From Prorocentrum cordatum (Eukaryota > Sar > Dinophyceae > Prorocentrales > Prorocentraceae), in NCBI GenBank assembly GCA_963575745.1, contig CAUYUJ010017660.1:572501-636500 (forward strand): a stretch of DNA of 64,000 nucleotides, written 5' to 3'. A model generated the notes under the pieces. That model did not search any database and was not told where the DNA came from. It worked only from the letters and a program-made list of their open reading frames with translations. A program made the position numbers and the translations under genes. This document shows, one piece after another, positions 1 to 10,841 of the stretch (within the stretch, counting starts at the first letter, position 1; each line of letters starts with the position of its first letter).

Positions 1-360
1 CTGAGCCAGACAAGTGTGAATCACCTTGGGTACCTAACACCCAGAGCGGGGTTAACGTGAACCCACGTGGGTTCTTATCGCGCCAGAGCGGGACAAGCCG
101 TGAAATCTTGTGGGTTCCTGACGCCCCGGAGCGGGACAAGGATGAAAACACGTGGGGTCTTTAACACGCCCTAGAGCGGGACAAGCGTGAAACCGTGTGG
201 GTTCCTAATGCCTCAGGGCGGGACACGCGTGAACACACCTGGTTCCTAACGCCCCAGGGCGGGACACACGTGAAACTACGTGGGCTCCTTTCGCCCCAGG
301 GCGGGACAAGCATGAAGACATGGGTTCCGAACGCCCCAGAGCGGGACAAGAGCGAAGGTG
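1..360. repeat. ~42-bp degenerate minisatellite
   Basis: The segment AGAGCGGGACAAG (or AGGGCGGGACA) recurs at about 43, 85, 128, 173, 215, 256, 298 and 338, a mean period near 42 bp, with GTGGGTTCCTAACGCCCC between copies. The array starts before the window. Open frames across it are a by-product of the period and are not called as genes. Confidence 0.85.
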
Positions 361-1036
361 GTTCTGTGGCGTTTTCCTTGCCCGTTCCGTGACGCGTCCC
401 TTGCCGCGTCCCCTGACACGTCCTTCGGCGCATCCTCCAGTGCGCCTCTGGCATCTTCCATGGCGCGTCCATGCGCCCTGCGCCCCGTGTCGTCTCGTCC
501 CGTTTTGGAACGGAGTCGGGCCTTGAGCTCGAGCTGACTGAGCGCCCCGCACGTTTCGACTGCAACCAGCTCTGGGCCAGCTATGCGCTCAGGCAGCTCG
601 AGCTTGAGTTCCAGATCAGTTCGATCAGGATTCGGATGCTAGGGCGCGTTGATCCACAACGCTATGGAGCACAACGCACGTCATCGCGACATGACACATC
701 TTATTTCAGCACGGCAAAGCTCAGCAGAACCTCAGCACTGTACATCACGATCGATACCTTCAGCATTGCTAAACACATTGCGCGGCGCGTTCCTTGGCTC
801 CTTGGCACGTCCACTAGCACGCTCCGTGGCGCGTCCCTTGGCACGTCATTGTGCGGCGCAGCAAAGCGCAGAGAAGCACAACACAGCTCCATGGCACAGT
901 CGCATTACCACTGCTATCTGCAGCATTGCCACTGCCCATCGCCCAACTGAGGTGCTTGGAACGTTCCCTGGCCGCGCAGTTCTGAATCCCCTTCCGATAT
1001 CCGTGGGTAGATCACGCTTGACAAAGGGATGGGGTA
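361..1036. other. unassigned DNA, no gene seen
   Basis: Short repeats of GGCACGTCC/GGCGCGTCC type lie around 385-440 and 785-850. No reading frame here looks like a conserved protein and no RNA gene is evident. Confidence 0.5.
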
Positions 1037-1490
1037 GCTTCCGAAGCCCACCACTCTCTTGCAAAGGAGAGCCCGTGCAGATCTTCGGCTCCGACAAGGA
1101 GGAGGGAAGGGGGAAGCTTAGAAGCTCCCTCCCCCTTTGCAATGCACCCCCCTCTGTGGCACACAAGTGACTTGGGGGAGCTTGGGAAGCCCCTCCCTCC
1201 CTGGCAAGGGCTTACCCCGGGCCCCGAAAAAAGGGAGGGTAGCTTCCGAAGCCCCCCCCCTTCCACCAGGGAGGGGGGGCTGGCTTCGGAAGCGCCCCCT
1301 TTGGAAAGAGGAGCCCAGGCTTACCCCCGGCCGCGATCGAAAAGGGGTGGAGGGCGGGGTGTTGTTTCCAAGCCCGCCCCCTTTCAGCTTGGGCCTCCCC
1401 GGCTACAAAATGCCGTCCCAAGGGGGAGGGGAGGGGAAGCTTCGGAAGCCCCCCCCCCTTCAAGGTAGGGGGGAGTAGCTTGAAGCCAGG
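1037..1490. repeat. dispersed palindrome GCTTCSGAAGC in G/C-tract DNA
   Basis: The 11-bp palindrome GCTTCCGAAGC or GCTTCGGAAGC occurs at 1037, 1242, 1283 and 1439, with imperfect forms at 1116 and 1180. The copies are embedded in runs of C or G. I see no gene here; the palindromes look like short interspersed repeats. Confidence 0.7.
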
Positions 1491-2082
1491 GCACCCCTTT
1501 TCTTATTCCCGGCCCTGCATGCGCGCTCTTTCGAAGATATGTTGAAATGTTTGGCTGTCTTGAGCGATCTTGAAACATCGGGGGCCCTCTTGGAGCCATC
1601 TTGGGCCAACACGGGCCCTCTGCCACCTCCGTCTGGCCCCCGTCCAGACCTTGGGAGGGGGGTAGGAGGAAGGGTCGAGCTACCCCAAGCCGCAAGCCGT
1701 TTCGCTCAGTCCCAACGGCTTCCCCACTACTTAAGTAGCACCCGAGTCTCAGCACAGGCAGTGGCCGCCATCGACAACTATCGGGAACAGTGCAGACGCC
1801 AGCCAGGTGCGCGATGCCCGCGAGGTGCGCCGCACATGCCAGGTGCACCACGCGCACCAGGTGCGCCACATTGGGAAATATGTCGACTGCCCCATGATTT
1901 TTGTTACAAGCCAATGCACAGAGACGACGAGTTTGCGAGCATTGTGCATTGTGTATCTGTGTGCGTGTGGGTGTGCGCCCGCTTGTCTTTGACAGTGATA
2001 GTAGGCTCGCACACAGCAGGCAGTATGCCGCCCTCCCCGCCGTCCCTGACAAAGTAAATTCTGCATTTCCCTACCATCCTGT
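1491..2082. other. unassigned DNA
   Basis: The first part (about 1560-1640) has several CTTGGGCC / TCTTGGAGCC words like the TTGGGCC-rich stretches at 46.98 and 50.7 kb. From 1800 to 1875 there are short GCGCACCAGGTGCGCC repeats. No coding sequence is supported. Confidence 0.4.
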
Positions 2083-4292
2083 GGTGCTGGGTCTTCGTTT
2101 TGAAAACACGGTCCCCGCGTTCACTTCTCATCCTCCCGCTGCCCCCTTCCTCCCCCCTCCTCCCGTCCCCCTCCTCACTTTGGCACGCCCTTCACACGCT
2201 TCGTGGCCCCACAGGGAGCCCCACCGAAGGCACAAGTGTCAGCGTTCGCATGCGCCCACCGCACCAATTTTGTCACACCCCTCACACGGTTCGTGGCCCC
2301 ACAGGGAGCCCCATCGAAGGCCCAAATGCCAGCGGTCGCATGCGCCCACCGCGCCCATTTTGGCACACCCTCACACGCTTCGCGTCCTCATAGGGAGCCC
2401 CACCGAATGCGGTACATACGACGGCTGTACCCACAATTGCATATGGTTGGGTTCTTCGGCAGGCTAATGTCGTTTGCAACGAATGGTGGGACTGCATCCA
2501 GCAGGCTATATGCGGGCCCCCCGCCGTTCCTGCCAATAACACATGGGAAGTGATCGCGGGACCTCCGCGCATGAACCCGTTGTTTTTCCCAACCAGTATG
2601 TGGTGTTGGGTCTTCGTTTTGAAGGGACGGTCCCCGCGTTCCCCCCGCTGCTCCCTTCTTCCCCCCCCTCCCCCTTCCTCCCGCCCCCCTCTTTCTGGCA
2701 CAATCCTCACAAGTTTCGTGGCCCCATAGGGAGCACAACCGAAGGCACAAGTGCCAGCGCTCGCATGTGCCCACCGCGCCCATTTTTGCACGCTCCTCAC
2801 ACGTTTCGTGGCCCCATGGGGAGCCCCACCGAACGCCAAAGTGTCAGCGTTCGCATGCGCCCACCGCACCTATTTTGTCACACCCCTCACACGCTTCGTG
2901 GCCCCGTGGGAAGCCCCACCGAAGACCCAAATGCCAGCGTTCGCATGCGCCCACCCTCCTCACTTTGGCACGCCCTTCACACGCTTCGTGGCCCCATAGG
3001 TAGCCCCATCGAAGGCCCAAATGCAAGCGTTCGCATGCGCGCACCCTCCTCACTTTGGCACGCCCCTCACACGCTTCGTGGCCCCATAGGGAGCCCCACC
3101 GAAGGCACAAGTGTCAGCGTTCGCATGCGCCCACCGCACCAATTTTGTCACACCCCTCACACGGTTCGTGGCCCCACAGGGAGCCCCATCGAAGGCCCAA
3201 ATGCCAGCGGTCGCATGCGCCCACCGCGCCCATTTTGGCACACCCTCACACGCTTCGCGTCCTCATAGGGAGCCCCACCGAATGCGGTACATACGACGGC
3301 TGTACCCACAATTGCATATGGTTGGGTTCTTCGGCAGGCTAATGTCGTTTGCAACGAATGGTGGGACTGCATCCAGCAGGCTATATGCGGGCCCCCCGCC
3401 GTTCCTGCCAATAACACATGGGAAGTGATCGCGGGACCTCCGCGCATGAACCCGTTGTTTTTCCCAACCAGTATGTGGTGTTGGGTCTTCGTTTTGAAGG
3501 GACGGTCCCCGCGTTCCCCCCGCTGCTCCCTTCTTCCCCCCCCTCCCCCTTCCTCCCGCCCCCCTCTTTCTGGCACAATCCTCACAAGTTTCGTGGCCCC
3601 ATAGGGAGCACAACCGAAGGCACAAGTGCCAGCGCTCGCATGTGCCCACCGCGCCCATTTTTGCACGCTCCTCACACGTTTCGTGGCCCCATGGGGAGCC
3701 CCACCGAACGCCAAAGTGTCAGCGTTCGCATGCGCCCACCGCACCTATTTTGTCACACCCCTCACACGCTTCGTGGCCCCGTGGGAAGCCCCACCGAAGA
3801 CCCAAATGCCAGCGTTCGCATGCGCCCACCCTCCTCACTTTGGCACGCCCTTCACACGCTTCGTGGCCCCATAGGTAGCCCCATCGAAGGCCCAAATGCA
3901 AGCGTTCGCATGCGCGCACCCTCCTCACTTTGGCACGCCCCTCACACGCTTCGTGGCCCCATAGGGAGCCCCACCGAAGGCACAAGTGTCAGCGTTCGCA
4001 TGCGCCCACCGCACCAATTTTGGCACGCCCCTCACACGTTTCGTGGCCCCACACGGAGCCCCATCGGAGGCCCAAATGCCAGCGGTCGCATGCGCCCGCC
4101 GCGTCCATTCTGGCACACCCCGCACACGTTTCGTGGCCTCGGTGGCACAAGTGCCAGCGTTCGCATGCTCCCACCGCGCCCATTTTGGCACGCTCCTCAC
4201 ACGCTTCGCGGCCTCATAGGGAGCTCCACCGAATGCGGTGCATACAACGGCTGTACCCACAACTGCATATGGTTGGGTTCTTTGTCAGGCTA
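2083..4292. repeat. 90-bp minisatellite with a perfect 875-bp tandem duplication
   Basis: The core TCGTGGCCCCATAGGGAGCC recurs every 90 bp (for example at 2716, 2806, 2896, 2986, 3076 and 3166). On a larger scale the block from about 2213 is repeated 875 bp downstream without visible difference until about 4019. Each 875-bp block also holds a unique part: TATGTGGTGTTGGGTCTTCG, then a pyrimidine tract (2598-2700 and 3473-3575), and the end module TGCATATGGTTGGGTTCTTC. The final copy ends near 4292. The long frames through the array reflect a period divisible by three and are not supported as genes. Confidence 0.92.
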
Positions 4293-4299
4293 ATTTTGC

Positions 4300-4640
4300 A
4301 ACGGTTGGTTGAAGGAGTGCTGGCATTGCACAATGCAGGCAATACGCTGTCCCCCCGCCGTTCTTGCCCAGTGATCGCGGGGCGTCCTCTCATGATCCAG
4401 ATTTTGGTGCAAAGTGCACTTTGTATTGTTTTTTGCCAGGGATGGTTTGGGGTGTGTTGGCATTGCGCGCAGCAGGCAATATGCCGGCACCCCCGCCGTT
4501 CCAGTCAAAAGCCAAATTGCAAAGCCATAGGGGCGTCCGCGCATGATCTAGATTTTGATGCAAGCTGCACGTTGTATTGTTGTTTGACGTGGATGGCGAG
4601 AGGGAGGCGCATGGTCCCAGGTTTGTCGCTGGTCGGGTGG
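4300..4640. repeat. ~150-bp direct repeat, two divergent copies
   Basis: CATGATCYAGATTTTGRTGC followed by a run ending TTGTATTGTT appears at about 4391-4432 and again at 4541-4581. Each is preceded by GCAGGCAATATGC / CCCGCCGTTC-type sequence. A related form lies in the 90-bp array at 2460-2570 and 3335-3445. Confidence 0.7.
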
Positions 4641-4659
4641 GGAGCATGTGTATATACAT

Positions 4660-4920
4660 AAGAGTAATGATGAACCCGTCCCCAAAAGGGAAGAAGGGGG
4701 TCTGGAAAAGGGAAGAATCAACTTGTTAGATAACCTAGACGGGCTAACGGCTTTCATGCTTGTTTTCGTCATTGTACGAGCGTTTTGTGTTTGGCCGAAC
4801 CGAATTTGGGAACGTGTGGTTCGCGCTTCTGTACAATTCGTCGTGCCGTCTTCTCTCGGCACATTCGCATATGGGAAACTGTGGCTCATGCTTACCTACA
4901 TTATGTTCTGCGCGCGTTGA
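4660..4920. repeat. dispersed repeat module (copy at 4.67 kb)
   Basis: AACCCGTCCCCAAAAGGGAA, then GGGTCTGGAAAAGGGAAGA and CTAGACGGGCTAACGGCTTT, closely resembles 47461-47560. The latter part also resembles 51361-51480. No coding content is recognised, so it is listed as a dispersed, probably transposon-derived, module. Confidence 0.5.
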
Positions 4921-6860
4921 GTGCTCGCACCGGTAACCGGCCACACCGTTAGCCCACACTTGGACCTAATCCCAGAGGGATGGTGGGATTCAAGTTTCAG
5001 TGCCGAAGTGGTGAGGAAGTCTCAGGCGAAACGCTCGGCCCTCCTTACCGACACGCCTGGCGGTACGACGACGACAAGCTATGTATCGGGCACGGGGATG
5101 GAGGAGGAGAGGGGAATAATAGGAGGAGGAATGCGATGAGGTAGAGAAGGACGGAGGACGGCAGACGAAGGAAGGTAGAGGAAGAGGAGGAGGAGGAGGA
5201 AGAGCAGCAGCAGCAGCAGTAACAGGATGAGGGAGGAGAACTGAGGCTGGAAGACAAAAAGCGCTGATGGATGGAGGAGGACGTATGAGGAGGGTGTAGG
5301 AGGGAGGAGGAGGAAAAGGAGGAAGGATGGGATGGTGACCAGGGGCAATGTGCGCACATTCTCCTCGCCGACCCGCCGAGATTCAGATGCTCCCGACGAA
5401 GGTGGAGGCGCGCCGAGCCGTGGGCCCCACGGCAGCCGGGAGCTGGTGGTTGCGGAGGGTAAGGGGGGGAGGAACCAAGGCATTTGGCAGCTCGAGGATT
5501 TCGCGCCTCGGTTCTTCCAGAATCAGGAGAAGTGCGCTCAACCCGTTCCAGGAGAAGAGCGGCGCATGCCACCCTCCCCCCATCTCTAAGTAAACCAAAG
5601 CACGACCAGTCCACCGGGAATACAGTCCAAGAGAGTCGGAACGTTTTTTGTTTGCAAACAACTAACAATTTGTTGTGCAAGTCGCAGTGTGCGCCTGCCT
5701 TCTGGATAGGGCGGACTGGGTGGGGCAGCAAGCATTCCGCGCTTCTCGGGAGACGTGCAGCCAGATTGTGATGAGTACGTTCGCCCTGGGCATCGTGCCG
5801 AAACGTCAGCTTGTACCGCGCACCGGGGCAATACAAGTCACGGGTAGTTGCCGCAACAAATAATTCGGAGACAAGGTAGTAAGCGCTGTATCTTGCGTAC
5901 GCGCGCATTCCAAAGTCGTTTTAGCATCCGCGCACGCTTTCTTTCTCACTGCCTCTCGCCGGGGGCAGGGCCCTAACGCTCTCGCCGTGCAAGCGGGCGG
6001 TGGGCTTCGGGGCAGCACTGCACGGTAGCAGCTGTAGTGCGGCCCCCTTGCGCCATCTGGAAAAAAGGCGTTGAGGTAAGCTGTGAGCATTCGTTATTTG
6101 GGCCCTTGTGCGGAGTCGCCAACCTATCATGACGAGTGGCGCGCAGCAATGTATGCGCTCCCAGACTTTGCGTGTGCGACGATGGCCCGTGTCCCAACCA
6201 CTTTAAACACGCCGTGTTTGTCAGCCCGGGGTGGCCTCAAGGTAATCTTGACCGCCTGCCTCACGTGTTCATTGAAATTTGGGTCATTGAGACATGGCAT
6301 TTGTTGATCATCAAAAGGCTCACGCTACGCTCGGGCACCACGCACCGATATTCCACAGCGCTTTGACCATATCATACGACGCAGGTGATAACGATGGTGT
6401 GTTTAACGTGCATGGTGGCTCGCTGGGTCGCATGCAAGCGGTTACCCGCCTCCAGTATCGCATCGTCCTTATTTATCCGAGTTGCCGAGCTTCTCCCAGA
6501 GGTCACTCGGCTTCCAAACGCAACTGGCACGTGGTAGGAATGCGTCGCCTCGATGCAAGATTCCCACGTTGATGGTCAGGATTACGGCATGACGGTTAGC
6601 AAGTTTTGGGCCAGCATTATGATGGGGTGCATTGCGTACGGCGAGCCATCGCCATCATTAGTAGAAGACGCAACGCGTACGTTTGAAAGTTCCAACAGCA
6701 TGTGGCACCAATTCCGATCATCTGATTATTTTATATCTAGTTTAATTAAGCCTTGAAGGTTTCTCATGCAAGTCTGTTGATAACCAACGCAACTTGGCCG
6801 CCTCAGCACATCATCCCTTAAACGAACTCATCAGCAACCTAGTGAAGGTATTCCTGGCAC
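4921..6860. other. unassigned DNA with a purine-rich tract at 5095-5335
   Basis: The stretch at 5095-5335 is almost pure GGA/GAA with one CAG run near 5203-5220. The segment AATCCCAGAGGGATGGTGGG at about 4969 recurs as ATCCCAGAGGGATGGCGGGA at about 23352, so part of this region is dispersed repeat. Short open frames between 6083 and 6756 have no recognisable family. I call no gene. Confidence 0.45.
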
Positions 6861-7438
6861 ACGTTGGCCATCGGGATATTGATGGCGTCGTCTTGCCTTG
6901 CGGGTGTGCGCTCAACGTTCTCGCAAACCATCGTGTCCACGAGGAGTTCCCAAGCCGCGTTTGCTCCGCCAGCTCCGAACGAGGCGGGCCTCGCCGCAGA
7001 TTGTCTGATGTCGGTTTGGCCGCCGCCTGTCCGGCATCCCCTGCAGTTGATTGGCTTTTCCTGTGGGATGGCGGCGCTTTGGGCTCTCTTGCGTGGAGCT
7101 CGTCTTCGCTCGGGGGCGCCGCTCACCTCGCCGAACTGCTGGCTGGTGGCAGCGCGCGGCTGCCAGAGCACGACCGCGCCCGCGACCATCCCACCATCGC
7201 CCTTGTGCGCGGCCGTCAGGAGTTCGGTTTCCGTGCTCTGGAGCACCGGTCGTTGCTCGCTGTTCCCGGGGGCCAGGTTGAAGCGCTGGGAGTGGCGCCC
7301 CCACATGAACACGGCGCCAGACGTTCCCCCAGGTCGCGCTTCCCAGGGCTGGCGCACGCGGGCGGCGCGGAAACGTATGGGCTTGAAGGCTTTGATCAAC
7401 GCCAGGTTCAATGCGCGTGGTAGGCCTATCGTCAGCAC
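6839..7438 (-). CDS. weak hypothetical ORF (199 aa)
   Basis: A 199-codon minus-strand frame with one Cys pair (CRGC) near residue 132 and an N-terminal basic stretch. It overlaps equally long frames on the plus strand in GC-rich DNA, and I recognise no family, domain, SL, splice signal or polyadenylation signal. Its length alone is not convincing, because GC-rich sequence is poor in stop codons. It may be a fragment of a decayed element or not a gene at all. Confidence 0.15.
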   Translation of the reverse strand: MLTIGLPRALNLALIKAFKPIRFRAARVRQPWEARPGGTSGAVFMWGRHSQRFNLAPGNSEQRPVLQSTETELLTAAHKGDGGMVAGAVVLWQPRAATSQQFGEVSGAPERRRAPRKRAQSAAIPQEKPINCRGCRTGGGQTDIRQSAARPASFGAGGANAAWELLVDTMVCENVERTPARQDDAINIPMANVCQEYLH

Positions 7439-7599
7439 CGGTGAAGAGTGTCTCCAGATAATTGCAGAGGAGTCCCAACGCTACTTCGTTCTGATCGAGG
7501 ATTGGTTGCTCTGGTCGACGGGTATTCGCCCGCGTCGCACGCGCGTGGGTGTCCCGCCGGGGGCGGCGGCATGCCGCAAGACGTAAGAAACCACATCGT

Positions 7600-8249
7600 G
7601 CTTAGTATCATTGACATGCGTATCCGCAGCATGCAGTGATCTTGTTCCGCTTTCAGCCGTTGGCTTGAGGGTGGCGGGCCAACCCCTCTCCCGCTCTTTC
7701 CTCGCCCCTCCACTATCTCTGCTCACCCGCGCCTCTTCTTCCCTTGTTTCCCTCCTTCCTCTTACCTACGTGCCATCGGCCGTTGCTGCGCCCGTACAGT
7801 CCCGTCGTTGCTCGGGCTGCTCGGTTGTTGGTCGGAGGCCGCCACGTGTCGGAGCCTGGAGCGAGTTTCGTATTGTGCACCATCCTTCGGAGCGTCAGGT
7901 CCTAGGTTCTGGCTGTATGCTTTTCAGTTATTCTCCTCCGTTTCCTCCTCATCTTCTCTCTCGGGTTGGTTGGTTTGATTTTGTTCAGTTTGGTTCGCTC
8001 CTTTCCCGCAGGTCGCATTTCGCCAGAGACAGAGGCTCTGCACAGCGGGGCCCATGCACACGTAATGACGAGCGCTTGTAGGGCGAGCTTAGCCTACATC
8101 CTACTTCGATTCCCGCGGGTTTCGAGCTGACATATGGGTTGATTGTCAGGGTGTGGCGCCCTCTCTTTGTGCAGCCATCTACGATGTGCGACTTAAAAAG
8201 TAGTAGTTTGTCAACTCCGCTGCTCGCCAAAATGCCCCGTCCTCTCATC
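7600..8249. other. unassigned DNA, pyrimidine-rich
   Basis: The region is rich in CTC/TTC words between 7680 and 8010. No gene, RNA or clear repeat was recognised. Confidence 0.4.
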
Positions 8250-9075
8250 CGCTGTTCGTTTTGCCAAACCAATGCGGCCACGGTTGCGCATGTGTTAGGC
8301 TTTGGCTGGAGAGCAGCCAGATGGTTTGCGCAACTGATGCGGCCACGATGGCGATTGCCGATGAGGGCGCCCCAGCGCGTCTCACAGGCCGCACTGGCGC
8401 GCGGGCACTTCAGTGCAAGTCGTTGTTTCGGGCGGGCGCGGTGTCAGAATGACGTCGTCCAACGGCGGCAACGTTGATGATAGTGGCGATGGTGGTGGCG
8501 ATGATGACGATGACGACTGCAAAGCCAAGGACAGCGTTTGCGTTAACGCTCTTTTTGATGAAAAGAGAACATGTGTTGTACAATGCGCCGTAGTAAAATT
8601 GAAGTCGTCAGCTCCACTGCTCGCGCCATCATTCCCGCTCGCGTACCCGCAACCTGTTTTGCACAACCCATGCGGCCGCGATTGCCGTGACTATTTGGCA
8701 CTGGTTCGCGCATCTTTCCGGTGGCGCTAGCGCGCGCAAGCTTGCGCACACAGCGGCCAGCTGGTCTGGCACAGCCGACGCGGCCGCGATAACATTTATT
8801 GATGGGAACTTCCCAGCGCGCGTCACATGCCGCGATGGCGTGCAGGCTGGTGATTCGGGCGGGCGCGGTATCAGAATGTCGTCGACAACAATGGCGACGG
8901 TGATGATAGGATCGTAATGATGGTGGTGGCGATAGTGACGATGACGACGGCAAGGCCAATGACGGCGCCGATGGTGATGAACGTGATTCGGTGATGATGG
9001 CAGCAATGGTGGCGATCGGCGATGACGATAACGGCGGTGATGCGGTGGCGCTGGTGAAGGTGATGGTGAGGAAGT
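8250..9075. repeat. ~424-bp imperfect tandem duplication plus GAT-rich microsatellites
   Basis: TTCGGGCGGGCGCGGTGTCA followed by GAATGACGTCGTC near 8430-8460 is repeated with few changes at about 8856-8884. The preceding GCGGCC...CCCAGCGCG...GGCGTGCA-type sequence is duplicated too. Each copy runs into a GAT/GAC/GGC trinucleotide tract (about 8470-8520 and 8885-9075). Confidence 0.7.
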
Positions 9076-9689
9076 GCGCTCATCGTGCAGAAATGCAATA
9101 TGTATTTGAAAAGTCCGATCTGATAATGTTTCGGGAGCTGGTTTTGTCAACGTATCGACACGTGTTCTTGGCGGCGCGTGCGTGCGTGTGGCGCGCATAG
9201 ATTTTATGTGACACGAAATCGCGCGTTGAGCACGCGCGTGATCAACGCGGATGCGCCAGATGGTGAGATGAACATGCGGGTTCTGGCAGAACGTATGTCA
9301 GAATTGTGGTGGGAATCCATTTGTCTTTTGTTTTGTAGTGTTGAAGTGCATGCATAGCCAGTTTGTGTGCGTGTGTGTTGTATGTGTGTGCGTGTGTGTT
9401 TTCCGGCTCCAGCCGCCCGCCTCTGGGTCTTTGCCGAGGCCTCTCCCGCCTAAGTTTGGCGTGGCCCGCCGCGATTGCGCACGCCGCCCCTTGACGCCCG
9501 CCTCATTGGCGTGGCGTCGCCCTCCTGAAGCTCCGCGTCCGCTGCCCGCCCCGCCCGGTTCCCTGCCCTGCAGCCGCCGCCTCCCCGCTGCCCCCCGCCG
9601 TTCGTCTGCCCCCGCTGCTGCCCGCTGCCCCCGCGTCAGCCCGCCCCCGGCCGCTGCCCCGTGAGGGGCCGGCCGCTTCGCCATTCCTT
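9076..9689. other. unassigned DNA
   Basis: It contains a short TGTG/CGTG tract at 9363-9402 and a CCGCTGCCC-rich stretch at 9530-9660. No gene is supported. Confidence 0.4.
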
Positions 9690-9804
9690 GTTCCCAAGCA
9701 TCCTGTGGTGTTGGGTCCTCGTTTTGAAAAGACGGTGCCCCGCGTTCCTCTCCTCCTCCTCCTCCTCCTCCTCTCCTCCTCCCCCTCCTGCCTCTGCCCA
9801 TCAC

Positions 9805-9833
<29 letters not shown>
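9690..9833. repeat. dispersed TGTTGGGTC-CTCGTTTTGAA module, then TCC and CAT tracts
   Basis: CATCCTGTGGTGTTGGGTCC with the following TCGTTTTGAAAAGACGG matches the module inside the 90-bp array at 2083, 2598 and 3473. As in those copies, it is followed by a TCC-rich pyrimidine tract. A (CAT)n run ends exactly where the SL-like 5' end of the LINE begins. Confidence 0.7.
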
Positions 9834-9836
<3 letters not shown>

Positions 9837-9855
9837 GTTGCCATTTTGGCTCAAG
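9834..9855 (+). other. relict spliced leader at the 5' end of the LINE
   Basis: A full-length 22-nt match to the dinoflagellate spliced leader with one mismatch (CCGTtGCC for CCGTaGCC), ending in GGCTCAAG. It is followed by 113 nt of leader and then ORF1. Because the SL is added only to mRNA, its genomic copy implies that a trans-spliced RNA was reverse transcribed. Confidence 0.9.
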
Positions 9856-9968
9856 GTTGGGGACAGGCCCCAGGTTGAGTGCCGCGACCTCCCGCGAGGA
9901 GGCGGTCCTGAGGTCAGACTGAGGCGGGCCCCCCAAGTTTTCTGCTCGCCTCCCGTGTCGCTGCAGTC

Positions 9969-10838
9969 ATGGCGACGGAGATGAGCGCGGTGCTTGAGGA
10001 AATGAAGAAGATGACTTCGGCATTCCAGTTTCTCACTGGGCAGGTGACTGAGATGAAAGAAAGTCTTCCAAAGTTCAAAGATGGCATCTCGAAAGAGGTG
10101 AAAGAGACCATCGATAATCGTACTGCGGCTCTCGAGGAGCGGATGACGACGCTGGAGAATAAGCAGACCACTGCAGGTTCTTCAGTTGGCGCTCCCTCGA
10201 AGGTATCACAGGGTGGTCTCAAGCGGCGTCTTCTCTCAACTGGGCAGGGTTCTGCTGTGGGCACTACGACGGCGGATTCGAATGATTCTATGGTATGGAT
10301 GAATGGATGGCTTCGCCCCGCGCTTCGTGCTCAGCGCGAGAAATGGCATACCGAGATGGCTGCGCAAATTCCTGCTGATAATCGCACGTGGACGGAGACT
10401 TACTTAGCTGCCATCAGTCATAGCTACATGTTGAAGTTCGAGAATGCGGAAGCTGCTAAAGAGTTTCGTACCATGCTCAATCGCAGCAGTGCCACGTGGT
10501 CTGATCCACGTTCGCAGGTGAAGTTCCACACTAAAGCTCGCCAGTATTTGCCTGAAGATGTTCGAGTTCGTCAGCGGGCTCTCGCTAAGTACTACGATCC
10601 GATCAAGCAGCATCTGGTCGCGAAGAATCTTTGGACGCAGGATATGCCCATGTCTGGTAGCGGTTTCAGGAACGAGTTCTGGGTCATCAAGGAGGTGGAA
10701 GTTTACCCCGTGCTAAAGGCTGGGGTCGACTCCCTCGGCCGCTACATCGTCGCGCCCAACCCGTCCGAGATCCAGGCCCGAGGCATGGACTTGAATGCCA
10801 TCACCGCTATTGTTGCTAGCCCCGCTTCCTCGCATTAG
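9969..10838 (+). CDS. LINE ORF1 protein (289 aa)
   Basis: ORF1 proteins of LINEs bind element RNA and act as chaperones in the ribonucleoprotein. The frame is intact and starts at the first ATG after the SL and leader. Residues about 5-65 are heptad-rich with alternating Leu/Met/Val and charged residues, predicting a coiled coil for trimerisation. Residues about 105-235 form a mixed, Trp/Arg/Lys-rich globular part (WLRPALRAQREKWHTEM, then FENAEAAKEFRTML) whose layout resembles the RRM-like core of LINE ORF1p. That fold is inferred. The stop lies a few bases before the ORF2 frame, as expected for a bicistronic element. Confidence 0.7.
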   Translation: MATEMSAVLEEMKKMTSAFQFLTGQVTEMKESLPKFKDGISKEVKETIDNRTAALEERMTTLENKQTTAGSSVGAPSKVSQGGLKRRLLSTGQGSAVGTTTADSNDSMVWMNGWLRPALRAQREKWHTEMAAQIPADNRTWTETYLAAISHSYMLKFENAEAAKEFRTMLNRSSATWSDPRSQVKFHTKARQYLPEDVRVRQRALAKYYDPIKQHLVAKNLWTQDMPMSGSGFRNEFWVIKEVEVYPVLKAGVDSLGRYIVAPNPSEIQARGMDLNAITAIVASPASSH

Positions 10839-10841
10839 GAG

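Noticed and set aside
2543-4293. Open frames of 240-290 codons with a 30-residue repeat
   Set aside because: They are a product of the stop-free 90-bp minisatellite and its duplication; frames on the opposite strand are just as long.
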